The notes beneath the pieces were generated by a model. The model saw nothing but the letters and a program-made list of their open reading frames with translations. It searched no databases and was not told the origin of the DNA. A stretch of DNA of 64,000 nucleotides from Sweltsa coloradensis (taxonomy: Eukaryota > Arthropoda > Insecta > Plecoptera > Chloroperlidae), in contig JAMZAV010000008.1 of NCBI GenBank assembly GCA_024449915.1, positions 1,798,001 through 1,862,000 on the forward strand, written 5' to 3'. Made by a program: the position numbers and the translations under genes. Every line of letters starts with the position of its first letter. Position 1 is the first letter of the stretch. Shown piece by piece: positions 48,550-60,927 of the stretch.

Positions 48550-49212
48550 TTGGGTTCTTTACAGCCGCGTGAACAATGCAGAGAATGCGCAAGCTCGTTG
48601 ATCTCCACAGATGCATTCTCTTGTGTTCCTCCTATCAACGCATTGAAATCTTCGTATAAACAAGCAAGATTATCAATTCTACGCGATGTTCCGCTTAATT
48701 CAGGCAAAAAGCTAAATGAAGCGAAGCAGAATACACGACCTAGCTCCATATTGCATGCCTCGCTAAGAGTATTGGTCGATAGGAATGCGTATTTTGCTGT
48801 TCTTAAGTGCATCTATTTTATAACGAAGGCTTTGTACTTATAGAGCTAGATTCCCACGTGACGATGCTTCTTCCTATAAGGTATCGCAATTTAATATTCA
48901 GTGCGAGTTCGTTCACAAAACAGTCGCGCAGTTTGCAATCACCGGATCAATATATTCCACAAACTGTTCCCACTTGCTTTCAAAGCTCAATATGCTCGAC
49001 TTCATGTGGAAATGACCGGAGAGACTTGTATGTTTTGTGGGATCCAAATAACCGAGCCCACAGCGGTTCCGGAACATCGAACTCACACAATTGAGTGTAG
49101 ATCGACGACTCGAAATGACCCGTGTCACACCTTTACCATTATTATATTTGGGCCGCGAAAGTCTAAAATGTTTAATAATATTGCCTATACTGTGAAATAC
49201 GCATTCAGCTAA
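48550..49212 (+). pseudogene. Frame-broken coding-like block, unknown protein
   Basis: Two protein-like frames follow each other on the plus strand: 48550-48843 (…VPLNSGKKLNEAKQ…) and 48901-49212, the latter with a Cys/His cluster CMFCG…EHRTHTIEC (C-x2-C…H-x2-H-x3-C) reminiscent of a zinc knuckle. Between them lie a stop and a frame change. Codon composition is less AT-skewed than in the surroundings. I recognise no family. Competing ORFs on the minus strand (48516-48812, 48913-49128) mean even the strand is uncertain. Decayed gene, mobile-element or integrated-element remnant, or chance are all possible. Confidence 0.25.
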
Positions 49213-49740
49213 TCAAAGTGTCAAAACAATATTGTGATTATTTTTACGATTAACCAGTACCATTATATTCTGTGTACTAATATAGATTTTGATGCGGGTT
49301 TTTTCTCCATACAAAAGTTGTTAGTCAACATATAACGTTGTAAAATTAGCATACGAAGTTTGAGATAAGTTTTTTGTGCGGTCTGCCTCACGTGTGCAAG
49401 GCCACACCTCCAGGCTCTTTCTTATGCGTCGAGTACCAGAAGAATCGCAACAACAAAGCTCTTCCATACAACTTTCAGGTGTCTATATTTAGACAAAGAG
49501 CGATTATCTTTTTCCTTAGTTGTACAGACTATGATAATATGTAATGCAGTAATTAGGGCAAAACGATACATAATAGTTAGCTACCTGCAGGGATTGGATG
49601 ACAACGATGTGGTGCTAGGTCCAAATCAAACCCAAGGTTGGTCACAGTGGGGGATCTAAATAACGTAACCCCCGGAACACTAAACAATACATTTGTTATG
49701 ACGTTGCCTTGAAGATTTTGAGATTGTTAGCATAATCAAA

Positions 49741-49815
49741 TGGCTCTTATACGATCGGGATGCGGTTCTGAAGCGCGTGCATGGAACTAATACACGTAGT
49801 TCGATTCCCGAATAA
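49741..49815 (+). other. tRNA-like SINE head
   Basis: tggctcttatacgatcggga … gtagttcgattcccgaat has a D-arm-like start and a good T-arm (gttcgattccc) at about tRNA spacing. The acceptor ends do not pair well and no CCA-type end or Pol III terminator is evident immediately after, so a retroposed head is favoured over a gene. Confidence 0.35.
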
Positions 49816-51923
49816 CGCTTGGTTTATATGTATTATTCGTATTCTTATTCTTATTAGAATATGCTGAAGAATTAATACATTAAAATAAATATTTTCTATA
49901 TACGCTCGGGAAATTACTACATTTTTTTCTTTTATGTCACATTTACGGTCATTTACTATTAAAAACTAAGAAATGTAATATGAGAATGTACCCCTGATAG
50001 AGACATATCCTGTCTATAAACAACCAGTAAAAGTTTCAAAAGTGATAGGAGAGAATAAGAGATCTTAAAGTGCTCCAGACAAATCACTCGCATTCCACAT
50101 TGCAACCTATGGTTTGTCCGAGCTCATTCAACAAGAAGATATGAAAGCAAATCGAGAAGAAGTTCTACCACCAAGCTAACTATTAGTTATAGTACCAGTT
50201 AGTACCAGTCATAATACCAGTTCCACACATAAAACTTCGGACCGACCTTCAAAGGATTTACTTTAACCGTTTTTGGAATCGAACATGCAACATACATACC
50301 TATAATCAGAACTTTATAAACGTTTTACGCTGAAGATAAAAGTATTCTAGTCATAGTTCGATACACATGCGGGATTCAAGCGCAAAGAGTTCATAAGTTA
50401 TTTCTAGCATCATTGCACACGAGACAGAAAAATACTATACCTATAGCAGCATGTTTGCGATATTAATCTGCAACAAAAATGCAAGTCAGTCCTCATTTTA
50501 CACCCCAAAACAGTTTATAGAATCTTAAATTAAGCCAGCTTTACGGCTTCCAAAGAATTTACTCTAAATTATAGTTTAGTCAGTTCCATTTAACTCATAA
50601 ACCATGGTTTTTAAATCCAAGACATGGCAAACAACATTTATTTACATTCAACGACAATGCCAAACAATGGCTGAGGAATGCCATTTCTACGTCGTTAGAA
50701 ATTGATTTGGACAGGTAACCGTTTATCATGATATATTATAATCAGCTACAAATCTAAGTAGGTAAAGTGGAGCGAAGAAAAACTTTTAAAAAGCCAGTTT
50801 ACGTCAAGACCCACTTGGGTCTCAAGCAGAAATAAAAAGGAATTATAGGCTAGTGTGTTGATAGATTATATGTTCAAGCGGGCGAGGGGGAGGCAAGTTT
50901 AATGCTACTCAAATTTTAAACTATATCTATTCAAGGTGTTCAAAATACTCAAAATTCCACTTTTATAAATAGTATTCAAGGTATAACCATGTAACTAATG
51001 TAGCATGTACGTGTTAGATGTGTTAAAAACTGCAACTGATTAGCCACAATGTCTAAGCGCTGTATGACACACTTCTCTAAACGCCAAACAGGTCGTGATG
51101 GAAAAGGCACACTGCAAATCAAATATATTCTTTACAATTCGAAATAGTTCTAAGTGTTATTTGCCACCCCCATCCTTCAACTGCAAAAAGTAGAATTATT
51201 ACATAATCACAGATATGTGAAGAAACTAGAATTTTCCAGTGTCCAGACACGGCGTACTGGCCATGGTCGGTTAAGTGTTGCTTTTATTAGCCATGGGTTT
51301 AAAAATATATTTAGAGAACAAGATACAAATTGAAACACAATTTAGTGCTAACAACTCTTTATTTTAGTAATATTAATGATAGATTTTTTTACGTTTTCAA
51401 AATAAAGAGTTTTCTTCACTATGATTTTCAATGTAAAATAATAAGAACTCGGTTTACCACAATACTTAGAACATACATGATCAATGAATTAGAGCGCATT
51501 ACACCCATTATAATCAGGCGTCCTGCAATATAATCGCCGTGTCAACTCATATATCCGACTGTCCGCGAACTTGAATCTTCCTTCGAAAGGATACGTTACT
51601 ATATTATAGGGAGCCGTGATCACGTAAAGGTATTTCCAGTTTACAATCGCGAGCGTACATCGTTGTACAAAAATGGCGGAAGCCCCTGTTTAGATCGGAA
51701 TGGTCGGCCTGTGTAATGTATGCTTTATCACCAATTAACTGAAGATATATATATCGTGTTGTCAGATATAGAAGAAAACGGTAGGCAACGAAATGAATTA
51801 TGAAATAGCATTTATTTGAATTAACCGTAAAGTTTTTTTTTCCCCCAAATACACCATTGTCGTGCGTTTTGACCCACAATGCATTGCGCACATTATGAAT
51901 CTCGTACTCTTAGTATAATGCCG
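49816..51923. other. Stretch without a supported gene
   Basis: No motif-bearing ORF or shared repeat. The doubled phrase agtaccagt near 50200 is a trivial local duplication. Confidence 0.45.
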
Positions 51924-52077
51924 GTAAGGGTTGAATCTCCACGGCCAGCCATGCACTATCTTCACATCACTCTTGACTCCGTGTAGCAACCCGCGACCCT
52001 GTAAGGGTTGAATCTCCACGGTCAGCCATGCACTATCTTCACATCACTCTTGACTCCGTGTAGCAACTCGCGACCCG
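51924..52077. repeat. 77-bp tandem duplication, two copies
   Basis: Unit from gtaagggttgaatctccacg to the gcgaccc region, repeated head to tail at 51924-52000 and 52001-52077 with only a few differences (ggccagcc/ggtcagcc, aacccgcga/aactcgcga). The near identity indicates a recent event. Confidence 0.92.
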
Positions 52078-53265
52078 ACCTCGCGGTCGCTGTATGGTCC
52101 AGCAGACTTACTCCCGCGCAACAACACCAGACACCTAGTCACGAACACGGAACTATAGAGGAGGAGAGGAGAAATAATGATGTTTCTTATCTGATCTTCT
52201 AATACGTATATCGAAAAGATTCTTAGACACATAATTACAATGGTTAGCGCACTGTAACATAAAGTAGTCCTATACGAAGGATAGGAATCATAGTCAATGT
52301 GTTTGCAAGAAGCGAGATATCCTTGTGAGGGATAAACAATTGTTCGCATATTGCCATTCTAACCACAGCCCGGTATACCATGATATTCCATGATATTATG
52401 AGGTTGGGTCTTATGCACGATCATCTCTTGTCTTGGTGATACCGGAATGATAAGGGTGATATTCATTGTTCTTTCTATAGATTGTAAGGTTTTAGTGTGA
52501 TTGTTTTTGGAAAGGTAATGATCGACAAGATGACTTTGATGATGTGTCCAATCTCTCGTTCCCAAAGTATAACTTTTTAAAACTTACATTAACACAAACT
52601 AGAATAAAAACAATTAGATTACAATATTAAATAAAATGTATAGTTAATAAATTTGATTCCAATAATTGTACAACTTCTTCAATTAAATACATGTTAACAT
52701 GTTTGACAAATCAACATTTGCATTGTTTTTCTAATTTCAAAATAATGTTATGTTTAAACTCGAATCATTCTAGATACGAGAATATAGAAGACTTGACTGC
52801 ACGTCGTCGTCGTACAGCACCCAGCAACTAATCGTGTTGATATCAATCTTTTCCCTATGATTATGGGCTCTTAAAGTGTTGTGTGACGCTGAATGTACAC
52901 TGGTGTTTCCTAATGGACTTTGATTATCTTTTGATAACTTGAAAAAATAATGATTGGTCGGCCTGCTAATGATCGCTAAGAAGCGCTGGCAAGGGGAGGG
53001 GGGGGGGGGATCAAACCGGGGCACTAAATAATGGCATTATATTATATAGCAGATTATTAAAAGTAAGCAAATTAATTTTTTATCGTAGCGGGTGGCAGCT
53101 GTACTACTATGCCAGTGTCCCGTTGCCTAAGCTACAGAAAGAATTAACCGTTGATGATTTATTAATATAGTCTGTACTGTGGATTATATAATATTAATAA
53201 TGCACAACTGAGCTCCAGGATGGAAAGTCACAAAAGTGTTAATAATATACGACTGTGTCAAACGT
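52078..53265. other. Stretch without a supported gene
   Basis: Only short ORFs. A G-run lies near 52997-53010. Confidence 0.45.
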
Positions 53266-53269
53266 ATGT

Positions 53270-53660
53270 TAAATGTACGTTAAACACACTAGTACTGTGT
53301 AATTCGTGTGTAGTGTGTATATATGTATTTTGGAACATATGGGAATTGTATGGGCAACGTGCGTTCAGGCACTGCACTGCTTGTGGTTGCTTGACACACA
53401 TATCCCACCAGGGCCTTTACGTACTCTAGTATGTTTCGCTTATATTGAGGTGTGTTGCCCGTGCGGGCAACGTGCGTTCAGGCACTGCACTGCTTATGCG
53501 TTGCTTGACAGCACATATCCCACACAGACATCGTACGTACTCAATGTAAACGTAAACTGTACGTAAAACGCACGTATCGAGTGGGATGTGTGTGGTGTGT
53601 GGGTAATTCATTTGAGTACGTGTGTTGCACGTATGGGCAACGTACGTATTTCTGCACCAC
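53270..53660 (+). repeat. ACGT-rich nested tandem repeat
   Basis: gggcaacgtgcgttcaggca with the following cactgcactgctt recurs at 53352 and 53465 (113-bp spacing). A related gggcaacgtacgtatttctg lies at 53635. A longer register of about 275-283 bp is also visible: tgtacgttaaacacac…gtatgggcaacg (53270-53365) parallels tgtacgtaaaacgcac…gtatgggcaacg (53555-53648). Overlapping ORFs are by-products. Confidence 0.75.
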
Positions 53661-54041
53661 TGCTAGCGTGAATTTCATACTCAAATCAATCATCATATAT
53701 TGACCATGCAACCATTTTCATATTAGCACAATACCACTGACAAAATGTATTTATATACAGGATATATGTATCTATTTAGGATTCCAACCAAATTACTACT
53801 GATAAATGCCTTCTGCCGTTCTGTATAATTCAATTTATTATATATCTACATCAAACTTTACTGTTAGCAATATAATTGTTATATTTCCTTCTAAACTTAT
53901 GATACAACGTTTTTGATTTATGGAGAATTATAACTTTAAATCATATTCGAGACCGAATAGGGGCCTATTAGGTTTGACGAAACACGAGAGCGCCTCGTCC
54001 AACTACAGGCTAGTTTAAGTTTTAACTCTTCTCAGTCATCA

Positions 54042-54130
54042 GTTCACCGTGGCCGAACGGTCTAGTGACTGGCTTTCAGATTCCAGGTTGAAGGAGCGAC
54101 ACATGGCCGAGGTTCGAATACACACGATGA
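54042..54130 (+). other. tRNA-like SINE head (Ser/Leu-like)
   Basis: caccgtggccgaacggtcta resembles the 5' half of a class II tRNA, and ccgaggttcgaatacacac supplies a T-arm, with a long middle as in tRNA-Ser/Leu. The D stem and anticodon region do not form a clean cloverleaf. It most likely heads a tRNA-derived SINE whose body continues downstream. Confidence 0.4.
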
Positions 54131-54373
54131 AGTAAAATTTATCTAATAATGCATATTTCCAAATTGAATAAACTGACATAGTTATCTAATGAAATGCCGC
54201 TTAAATTGATGTGAGTACTGTACTTCATAAGTCAATAAAATAATTTTTAATATTTTTAGAAATTGTTTATTGGCATAGCTAACTTATACTTTTCAGATTC
54301 TCTACTAGATGGAGCCATGGATTTATTCCCTGCAGACCAAGCGAGGTGCTGGCTAAATATTTATTAGTGCCGA

Positions 54374-54616
54374 AAACGTGTGTTTTACGTGTGTTTTTCG
54401 TGTGTTTCCCGTGTGGGCGGAATATTACTGAGTGCCGTAAACGTGTGTTTTCCGTGCGGTTAAGGTGCATCCCTGGTATGTTGTAAACCATTAAAAACGT
54501 GTGTTATACATACGGGCGGAAGTGACACATTCTTACGGGCAATGTACGGGGGGAAAACGTACATAAAACGTACGTGCGCGTACGTTCTTGAACGTACGTT
54601 TTATGTACGGGCGGGA
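54374..54616 (+). repeat. ACGT-rich cluster with a perfect 16-bp hairpin
   Basis: aacgtgtgtttt-type units iterate at irregular spacing (54374, 54432, 54496). They are followed by a perfect inverted repeat gtacataaaacgtacg (54559-54574) and cgtacgttttatgtac (54593-54608) with an 18-bp loop, then cgggcgggatta. The motif vocabulary (ACGTACGG, GGGCGGGA or GGGCGGAA) is shared with the cluster at 53270-53660. Confidence 0.7.
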
Positions 54617-55378
54617 TTACTTGTGTTTGCTGGGATTATGTGCATTGTCTGAGGTTTTGATTCAAAGTGTGTGTGCTGCATCAAGGCCGTCTAGATATGC
54701 TGCATGCGGCCTGTAGTTTTCACATTCAAGTTTTGTATGTGTGTCTTTTACTATACTTTCCACGTCTAGCATGTTTAATTTATATGCATACTTTTTCAAC
54801 TTATACCATTCTAGTTTTCTATACTTATTGTGTGTTCATCTACATTTTAAGTTTTGACTTGCGATGTTTAGAGAATATAAGTGAGTGCTTTACACGCAGA
54901 CATAACGCTGTCTTTTAATTCATCACGGACGAGTGGTTTACATGTTTTGTTGTAACTTATTTCGCTTATCTTAATTCAATTAAATTAGCGCTAAGTGCTG
55001 CGTGTATACTGTATACCTCCACAGCGCATATATCCCCATTAAAATTAATCAAAATATCGATACAATCTCTTCCCTTTTTCATGTTCTGATTGCTTCACCC
55101 TTTTCGTTTTTGCCGATAATCTGTATTACAAAATTCAAACTTAATTCACCTTATAATTTATTTTTTCGCATTATTTGTGGCTTATATCTTGGGTTTGCAC
55201 AACTCCCTTTATTGTTGTTCAAGTTCTGATAAATAAAGTGAATACATTTGTATTTAGAGTCTATGTAAACTCAGCCACAGAACTGATTTTCAGATTTAAA
55301 GCGGACCAAGCCAACCCTGTCGACACAGATACCTTCGACGAGCGAACAATTTCTAACCAGATATCGAGTTCCACTCGA
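54617..55378. other. Pyrimidine-rich stretch without a supported gene
   Basis: T-rich on the plus strand, similar in texture to 13690-14100. No ORF with a motif. Confidence 0.4.
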
Positions 55379-55453
55379 TGGTGGCTCATACGGTTGGGGC
55401 AGACTTGTAGCGAGTGACTCCTCCAAGGGACCCGGGTTCGAATCCCGCATTGA
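55379..55453 (+). other. tRNA-like SINE head
   Basis: ggtggctcatacggttgggg gives an A-box-like start, and gacccgggttcgaatcccgc an excellent T-arm/B-box with five paired bases. Length is close to a tRNA, but the anticodon arm is poor and the acceptor stem does not close. The following 55454-55915 (C/T-rich, ORF of 145 codons with no motif) may be the SINE body. Confidence 0.45.
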
Positions 55454-57360
55454 GCATGGATGTTAGTACTTGTTCCTCTTTCTCCTCATCGTTTCGAGGA
55501 CTTTCAACCAAATCAAACTCAAACTCAACTTGGTTTCGAACTCTTTGTCTTTTTGTTTCACAAGTATAGCCGAGCTGTTTCCGCAGTCTTCACATGGTTT
55601 ATGTCAGACCCACATCCTTCGTTTCGCCAACCTTGGAATTTGGTTTTTCGCCCTCTGGTGGCTGCATCTGCACGCTCTCCTGAGCCTTCGAGCGGCCTCG
55701 GTTCACCTAGTCGATTACAACTACAAGTTGCATCAGCCCATGCCGATCCTAATTGAACGTACAACTTACCAAACTCCGACATTCAATACCAATCTAAAAC
55801 TAAAACTCTGTCCAGACTATTATTTTGATTTGTTTTCATGCATTTTAGATTGTTGTGCGTTCGGTTCCTGTATTAAGCCAGTCCTGATGACTTGCACAAC
55901 GCTTTAATGATCTCGGAGGCTTGAAAGGCTCTACAGGGGCTCACCTCCTATGCAAATTACTTCAGAACCGACACAGCGAGTTTGGTATAATTGTACAACA
56001 GAAACGGCTTCTATATATTAAAGGACACCAATGAACATTAATTTAGCTCAATGGCAGAGTACTTAGTTTCTGCGCCAGTTATCTACGTATGACCTCTAGC
56101 AATCTTCCTTCAAGACTATATAATTTGCTCTACTGATTGCAAATTATGATTTATGTTCATTCATTCTCCTATTTGCTGATTTTTTAATCAGTCTTCCAGT
56201 TGTAATAGTGCAGCACGCACCTACGCCAAAGCACTTATTATTGCCAGTAACATAGCACTCCTCGGAGGCTATTATTCATGTTTAGATATTAATCATGTTT
56301 TTCTACTACTTATTCCATTTCTTGATACTTTGGTTTTAATTTTTGCGTTCATATTAACGCCTTTCCACCGCAAACGAGAAGGAGGTTTCATAACTGTGTA
56401 AGTGGTCCTCTTAGATCTTAGATTTAGAATCAGTGGTCGGCTTTGAGCCCTAAACCAGACTCATGGTATGTCATAAACTGGCTTGAGCGCGACATAAATC
56501 AAACTACCGATGAAGGATTAAGTGCCTAATATATGTATTTCTCACTCGAACTGTGATTTATTAGTCCTAAGGAGAAAACTGTGTTCGCAGACACATTGAT
56601 AGTCGATCATTCTTGGAGCCTCTGGGCAGCGTCAGGACGCAGTTATTGGGCCATTTCACGATAATCAGACGGTGAACCCAAATGGTTTTTAGCGTAAACA
56701 AATACACAATGATTTACTGTTTAGAATCGTAACTTTCACAAACCTCAAATTGACAAAGAAATATGAATGAAATGTTAGAGAAATATACTTAAAATACAAC
56801 AATAATATGTCGTTTTATCATTAGAAGAACTCCAAAGCTCCTTCAAACAATCACAACAAGAATAAGCTAATTGTAACAAAACTAATTTGCATATAATCAA
56901 AAACTTCAATGATTAATTACATACATAACATATTTGGTTTATTCTCTTTGTTAATCTACCCAAATTAAATATGACTTTTTGTTTCGCACGAAGCTTATAC
57001 TCACATTTATCAATTAACTATATAAAGATATTTGATTTGATTGTATGTGTAGGGTTCGAAAATACATACACATCAATGAATTAAACTAGTTCTTATAACA
57101 ACCAGGTTTGGAAAGCTCATTTATATCAGCCATAATTTCTAAATAACTTCTGCAATTTGCAGCTTTATTGCAAAACTTTGTTTTAAACGGGTAAATGTTT
57201 TAATTCTACAATTAATCCTTTTTACTACACTCCTGCACATATCCTGAATATGATTGTGGGAAGTTGTAAACTGTTAGCCTACGTTAACGTTATTTATGCG
57301 TCAATGACAGCGTAGAGAAACGATTACTGAATGACAGCTCTGATGGAGGAAGAAAATTCC
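55454..57360. other. Stretch without a supported gene
   Basis: The 145-codon plus ORF 55470-55907 overlaps 98- and 74-codon ORFs in other frames and has no recognised domain. I treat it as non-coding, possibly a retroposon body. From 55920 on nothing is identified. Confidence 0.4.
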
Positions 57361-57420
57361 CTGAGTGGGAGTCGAACCCATGATACCCACTGGGGACAAC
57401 CGAGCCAGAGAGATATGCAT
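57361..57420 (-). other. tRNA-like SINE head, minus strand
   Basis: On the minus strand, tctctctggctcggttgtcc (A-box-like) precedes catgggttcgactcccactc (good T-arm). The spacing is short for a tRNA, so a truncated retroposed head is likely. Confidence 0.4.
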
Positions 57421-57575
57421 ATGTAATAACATGAATGAAGAAATAAAAATAACATATAGGTGTACATCAATAAATAATTCAAATTAGCAAATGTTATACA
57501 AGATAATAATGCCTGCAATTTGCAAGAACGGGTGTAAAATTGGCAGGCAGGGATAGCGGAGTACCCAACCTTACA

Positions 57576-57840
57576 TAGGGAGCGAAGCTTACCGATATAT
57601 ACAACGTTCGTTCCCGCGTTCAATATATTTCTTGGTGGAGATGTCGGGTATATATTAAGTTGGTGGTCGGAAGTTCGGTGGGGCTAGCACCGACCCCCTA
57701 GATTAGCTAAAATATTGTGTCCCAACCTTGTTGAAGACAAATGTAAAAAAATAACATGTCAATCAGAGGTCAGCGTCGTTTTCACAGTGATACGTGAGAC
57801 AATTACACATGGACGGAGAGAGAGAATAGTGGTGCATAAT
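57576..57840 (-). mobile_element. R1 repeat copy l
   Basis: Left terminus tagggagcgaagcttacc (the clearest example of this end), then ggtggagatgtcgggta, gaagacaaatgtaaaaaaat, gtcaatcagaggtca, gatacgtgagac and ggacggagagagagaa. The right terminal inverted repeat is lost. Confidence 0.7.
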
Positions 57841-57935
57841 ACAATTTCCTTCACTTCAAAGCCGGGACATAGTTAAAACTTAAAAGGCGTAATTCAGATA
57901 AATGGATTTCGAGCAGAACGTGGTAATAATAGTTA

Positions 57936-58008
57936 CCGTCTCGGTGGTCTAGTTGGCTAGGGCGCCTACCTTGAATGTGGGAGACTCTGGTTCGAACCCC
58001 GATCGGAA
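57936..58008 (+). other. Best tRNA-like fold in the window (Ser-UGA-like)
   Basis: The run cgtctcggtggtctagttgg has a canonical A-box. cctac/gtggg form a five-base anticodon stem around cttgaat, which would put TGA in the anticodon position. ctggttcgaaccccg gives a T-arm with one mismatch. The acceptor ends (ccgtctc and gatcgg) pair poorly, and there is no long variable arm as a serine tRNA should have. I therefore call it a tRNA-derived SINE head or pseudogene, not a functional tRNA. Confidence 0.45.
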
Positions 58009-60927
58009 TGGATTTTGTAATTTCTGAATTGTATTAAATAGTGAAAATAACATGTTATAACATATAACATGCGGCCACAATAAAGAAATCTAAAGTTCAG
58101 TGACAACAAAAATGCAGACTATGTAAGTTATGTAATATTGAGTTTTAAAATACCCAGGTTCTTCAATTCGACCAGAAATTTAGGTTAATTGATGTCTTAC
58201 CTTCATAAATAAACTGGGTATGTCTAATAAATGATCCAATTCACATAATTCAACGCCAACTAAATAATTCGTTATTACATTTAATTTATTTTACTTGGAC
58301 AAGACTGTGTTGTTCTTCTCAGATTTTATAATAATGACTCATCTAGGGTGCTTAATTGGCCACAATATGTTTTAAAGAGCAATATGTTTGGAAGGTCGCG
58401 ATATTGTAAGCAGTAAGCTTATTATAATCTTGAGTGGACTCTACTAACTCATCTCGCCTTACCCCTGGTCAGCTACCAAGGCGTTGAGACCTCATAACTA
58501 ATACATGTTGTTGCACATACTGCCTGTATTTTACCCTTGATTTACACGGTACCGATGAAGAAAATGTCCAACGGTCCAGCAAAAGTCATTGATCGAAGTT
58601 TCGACCCCATCCGTCTGAGAAGGTTGATCGCTATCCCTACACACGTCACTTCGAGCGGCTTCGCATTCAACTAGTGATATGGGTAATACCCACCTTGAAA
58701 TATACTCGAATTTGATTGAGTACCTTATTCTTGATAGTTTTCCCTAATTGACTCTAAATGGAGATTTGATTTAACCTTCTGAGGGAGCATGTCTATTGCG
58801 TTAACCTTTCGAACCAGGAACCAAGGTTCTAAGCAAGAACATGACATTCAGCTGTCTTAGATTACCTGGCGTACCGTGTAGGAAGGCAACTCAAAACTTA
58901 CGAAAAGCGTGATGTTAAAATCACAATCAGTGACATGATAACAATGGTCCTGGTCTGTCTCCAGTGCTCATGCCTCATGGTTACAGCAGGAATGCCACAC
59001 AGGTTTAGTTGTTGAGGGAGTGATCGGGGTACAGATGTTTCAGGTCTCCGGAGTACGGGCAAACACGTCTTAGCGCTTCATGCAAGGATTCGCATAAAAT
59101 AGATATTTATTATTTACTTCTTCCGCTATAGTCGTTACTTTGCCGCGATATAACTACATTACACTCGGCACAATTATCTACGTCTGTCAGTGTCCGCCAA
59201 ACGGGCCCTTCGCTTTATGAAACGTTTCCGATTATATGTAAAATATTAGGGATGAAAAACCAATATTTAAAATCGTCAACGAGTCGGGATTTATCGATAT
59301 CGAATAGAAAATAAGAAAAAAAAATCAACATTTTATCGTGTTTTGATGTCCCATGTTTATAAAGTAAAACCGAAAAATAATTTTGTTTTGATCGCTCTTA
59401 TAAATACATATATCGATCAGCATTGATCGATATAGATATTTATCGACCGATTGATACCAAATAGTTTGCAGGTATATCAATCAATAATCCACAATCGATA
59501 ATCGTTTAAATTTATTCCAGATTGTGCCAAAAACATTTTATGTGTACCAAAACCTTCATCCAACTTTTGTTGTATATTATACACATTTCCATGCAGTGTG
59601 AGTCGGCATTGAACAGTAAAATGAATATATTTCTGGGTAAATAGAGCCATTGCACATCCAACCAGTTAGGGATGGGATGGACGGTAGGGGGTACCGAAAA
59701 GGGCTACATTGATATTCACATATTTTATAAATACTTCGTTTCAAGTTTATTATTTGGCATGTATCAACCAATTTATACTTTTGATCATAAAATTATAACT
59801 TTCTATTTTATATATAGCATTTAAAATAAAAGTGTTATTCGTTTGTATTATCAATAAAATTATTTAATAAAATGTGTATATAGCGCTTTTGATTGTATAA
59901 ACATCAGTCATATTCATCTCAGTACAGTAAAAAGTAAAGTACACCATTCTTCTGGTATTCAGTGCACAATGTAGAATTGTAAAATACTTAGCCATCGGCT
60001 CAGATTGTAAGTGAACAAGATTATTTCAAAACATGTTTTGTTCACATTGTTAAACCGCCTCGCACGTGTCAGCTATGTTTAGACATCAACTCCCCGGCGA
60101 AACAATGAACTGAAGTCTCGACGCCCGGCACAGCTTAGAGCCACTATTTTATAATGTCACGCATATAAGTCTCGAGATTCATACCTAAATGTAAAACACA
60201 GCTATTATCCTCTATTACTAGTGGCATAATGACGGCTCTTAAATTTCAACAAAAAAATATTCCTGTATTACATAATATAGTGGTGAATAACTTAAGAGCG
60301 TAGTAATACTACAGCGTTGAAAGAATGCAGGCCTTCAAAACTTTGTATTGAAATATATTTTAAAACAAATCGCATGGATAAATCCTGATTGGCTTTATAT
60401 TAAGTTAGATCTACTAACTAATTCATATCGTGGTCTGATTAAGGCGAATTAGCATACAATGGAGAGCATAATGACAGGCAACTTTCTCATATTGATCAGC
60501 GGTTGCACAGAAGAAACTATTACTGGCATCTTTAAGGAACGCTATTCATGTAGCATGTTCAAGTGAGGGACGGCCAGGTGTTCTTAAAACACTCTGACTG
60601 TGTGATCTGGTTCTTCTTTAGTTTCGGATTTACATATGTGAGGGACTAAACTGCCCAGCGTTGACATTAAACACGAGACCCTGTACAAGCAAGCTTTTGG
60701 CTTCAGAGTAGACAGGAGAATGCACTGTGCAAATAAATAGAATAACCCATGAGTGAGAAAACTCTCGAAACTATAATATAGAATGTATAGGTTTACACAG
60801 GTTTAAATGTCGATTTCAAGGGTATTAAATTTGCAAAATTTTGGTACCAACATTTTTCATTTATCTTAAGAATTGGCAAAGATACAGTATTTTTACGGTA
60901 TGAAAAAAATATATATAATAATAATAA
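58009..60927. other. Long stretch without a supported gene
   Basis: A small perfect palindrome with 10-base stems, atatcgatca/tgatcgatat, lies at 59410-59433 among many ATCGAT words (59395-59505). No gene is supported. Confidence 0.45.

Noticed and set aside
55470..55907. 145-codon ORF on the plus strand
   Set aside because: No domain, overlapped by ORFs in two other frames, composed of translated C/T-rich sequence just after a tRNA-like SINE head.
57936..58008. Functional serine tRNA
   Set aside because: Acceptor stem fails, T stem has a mismatch and no long variable arm is present.
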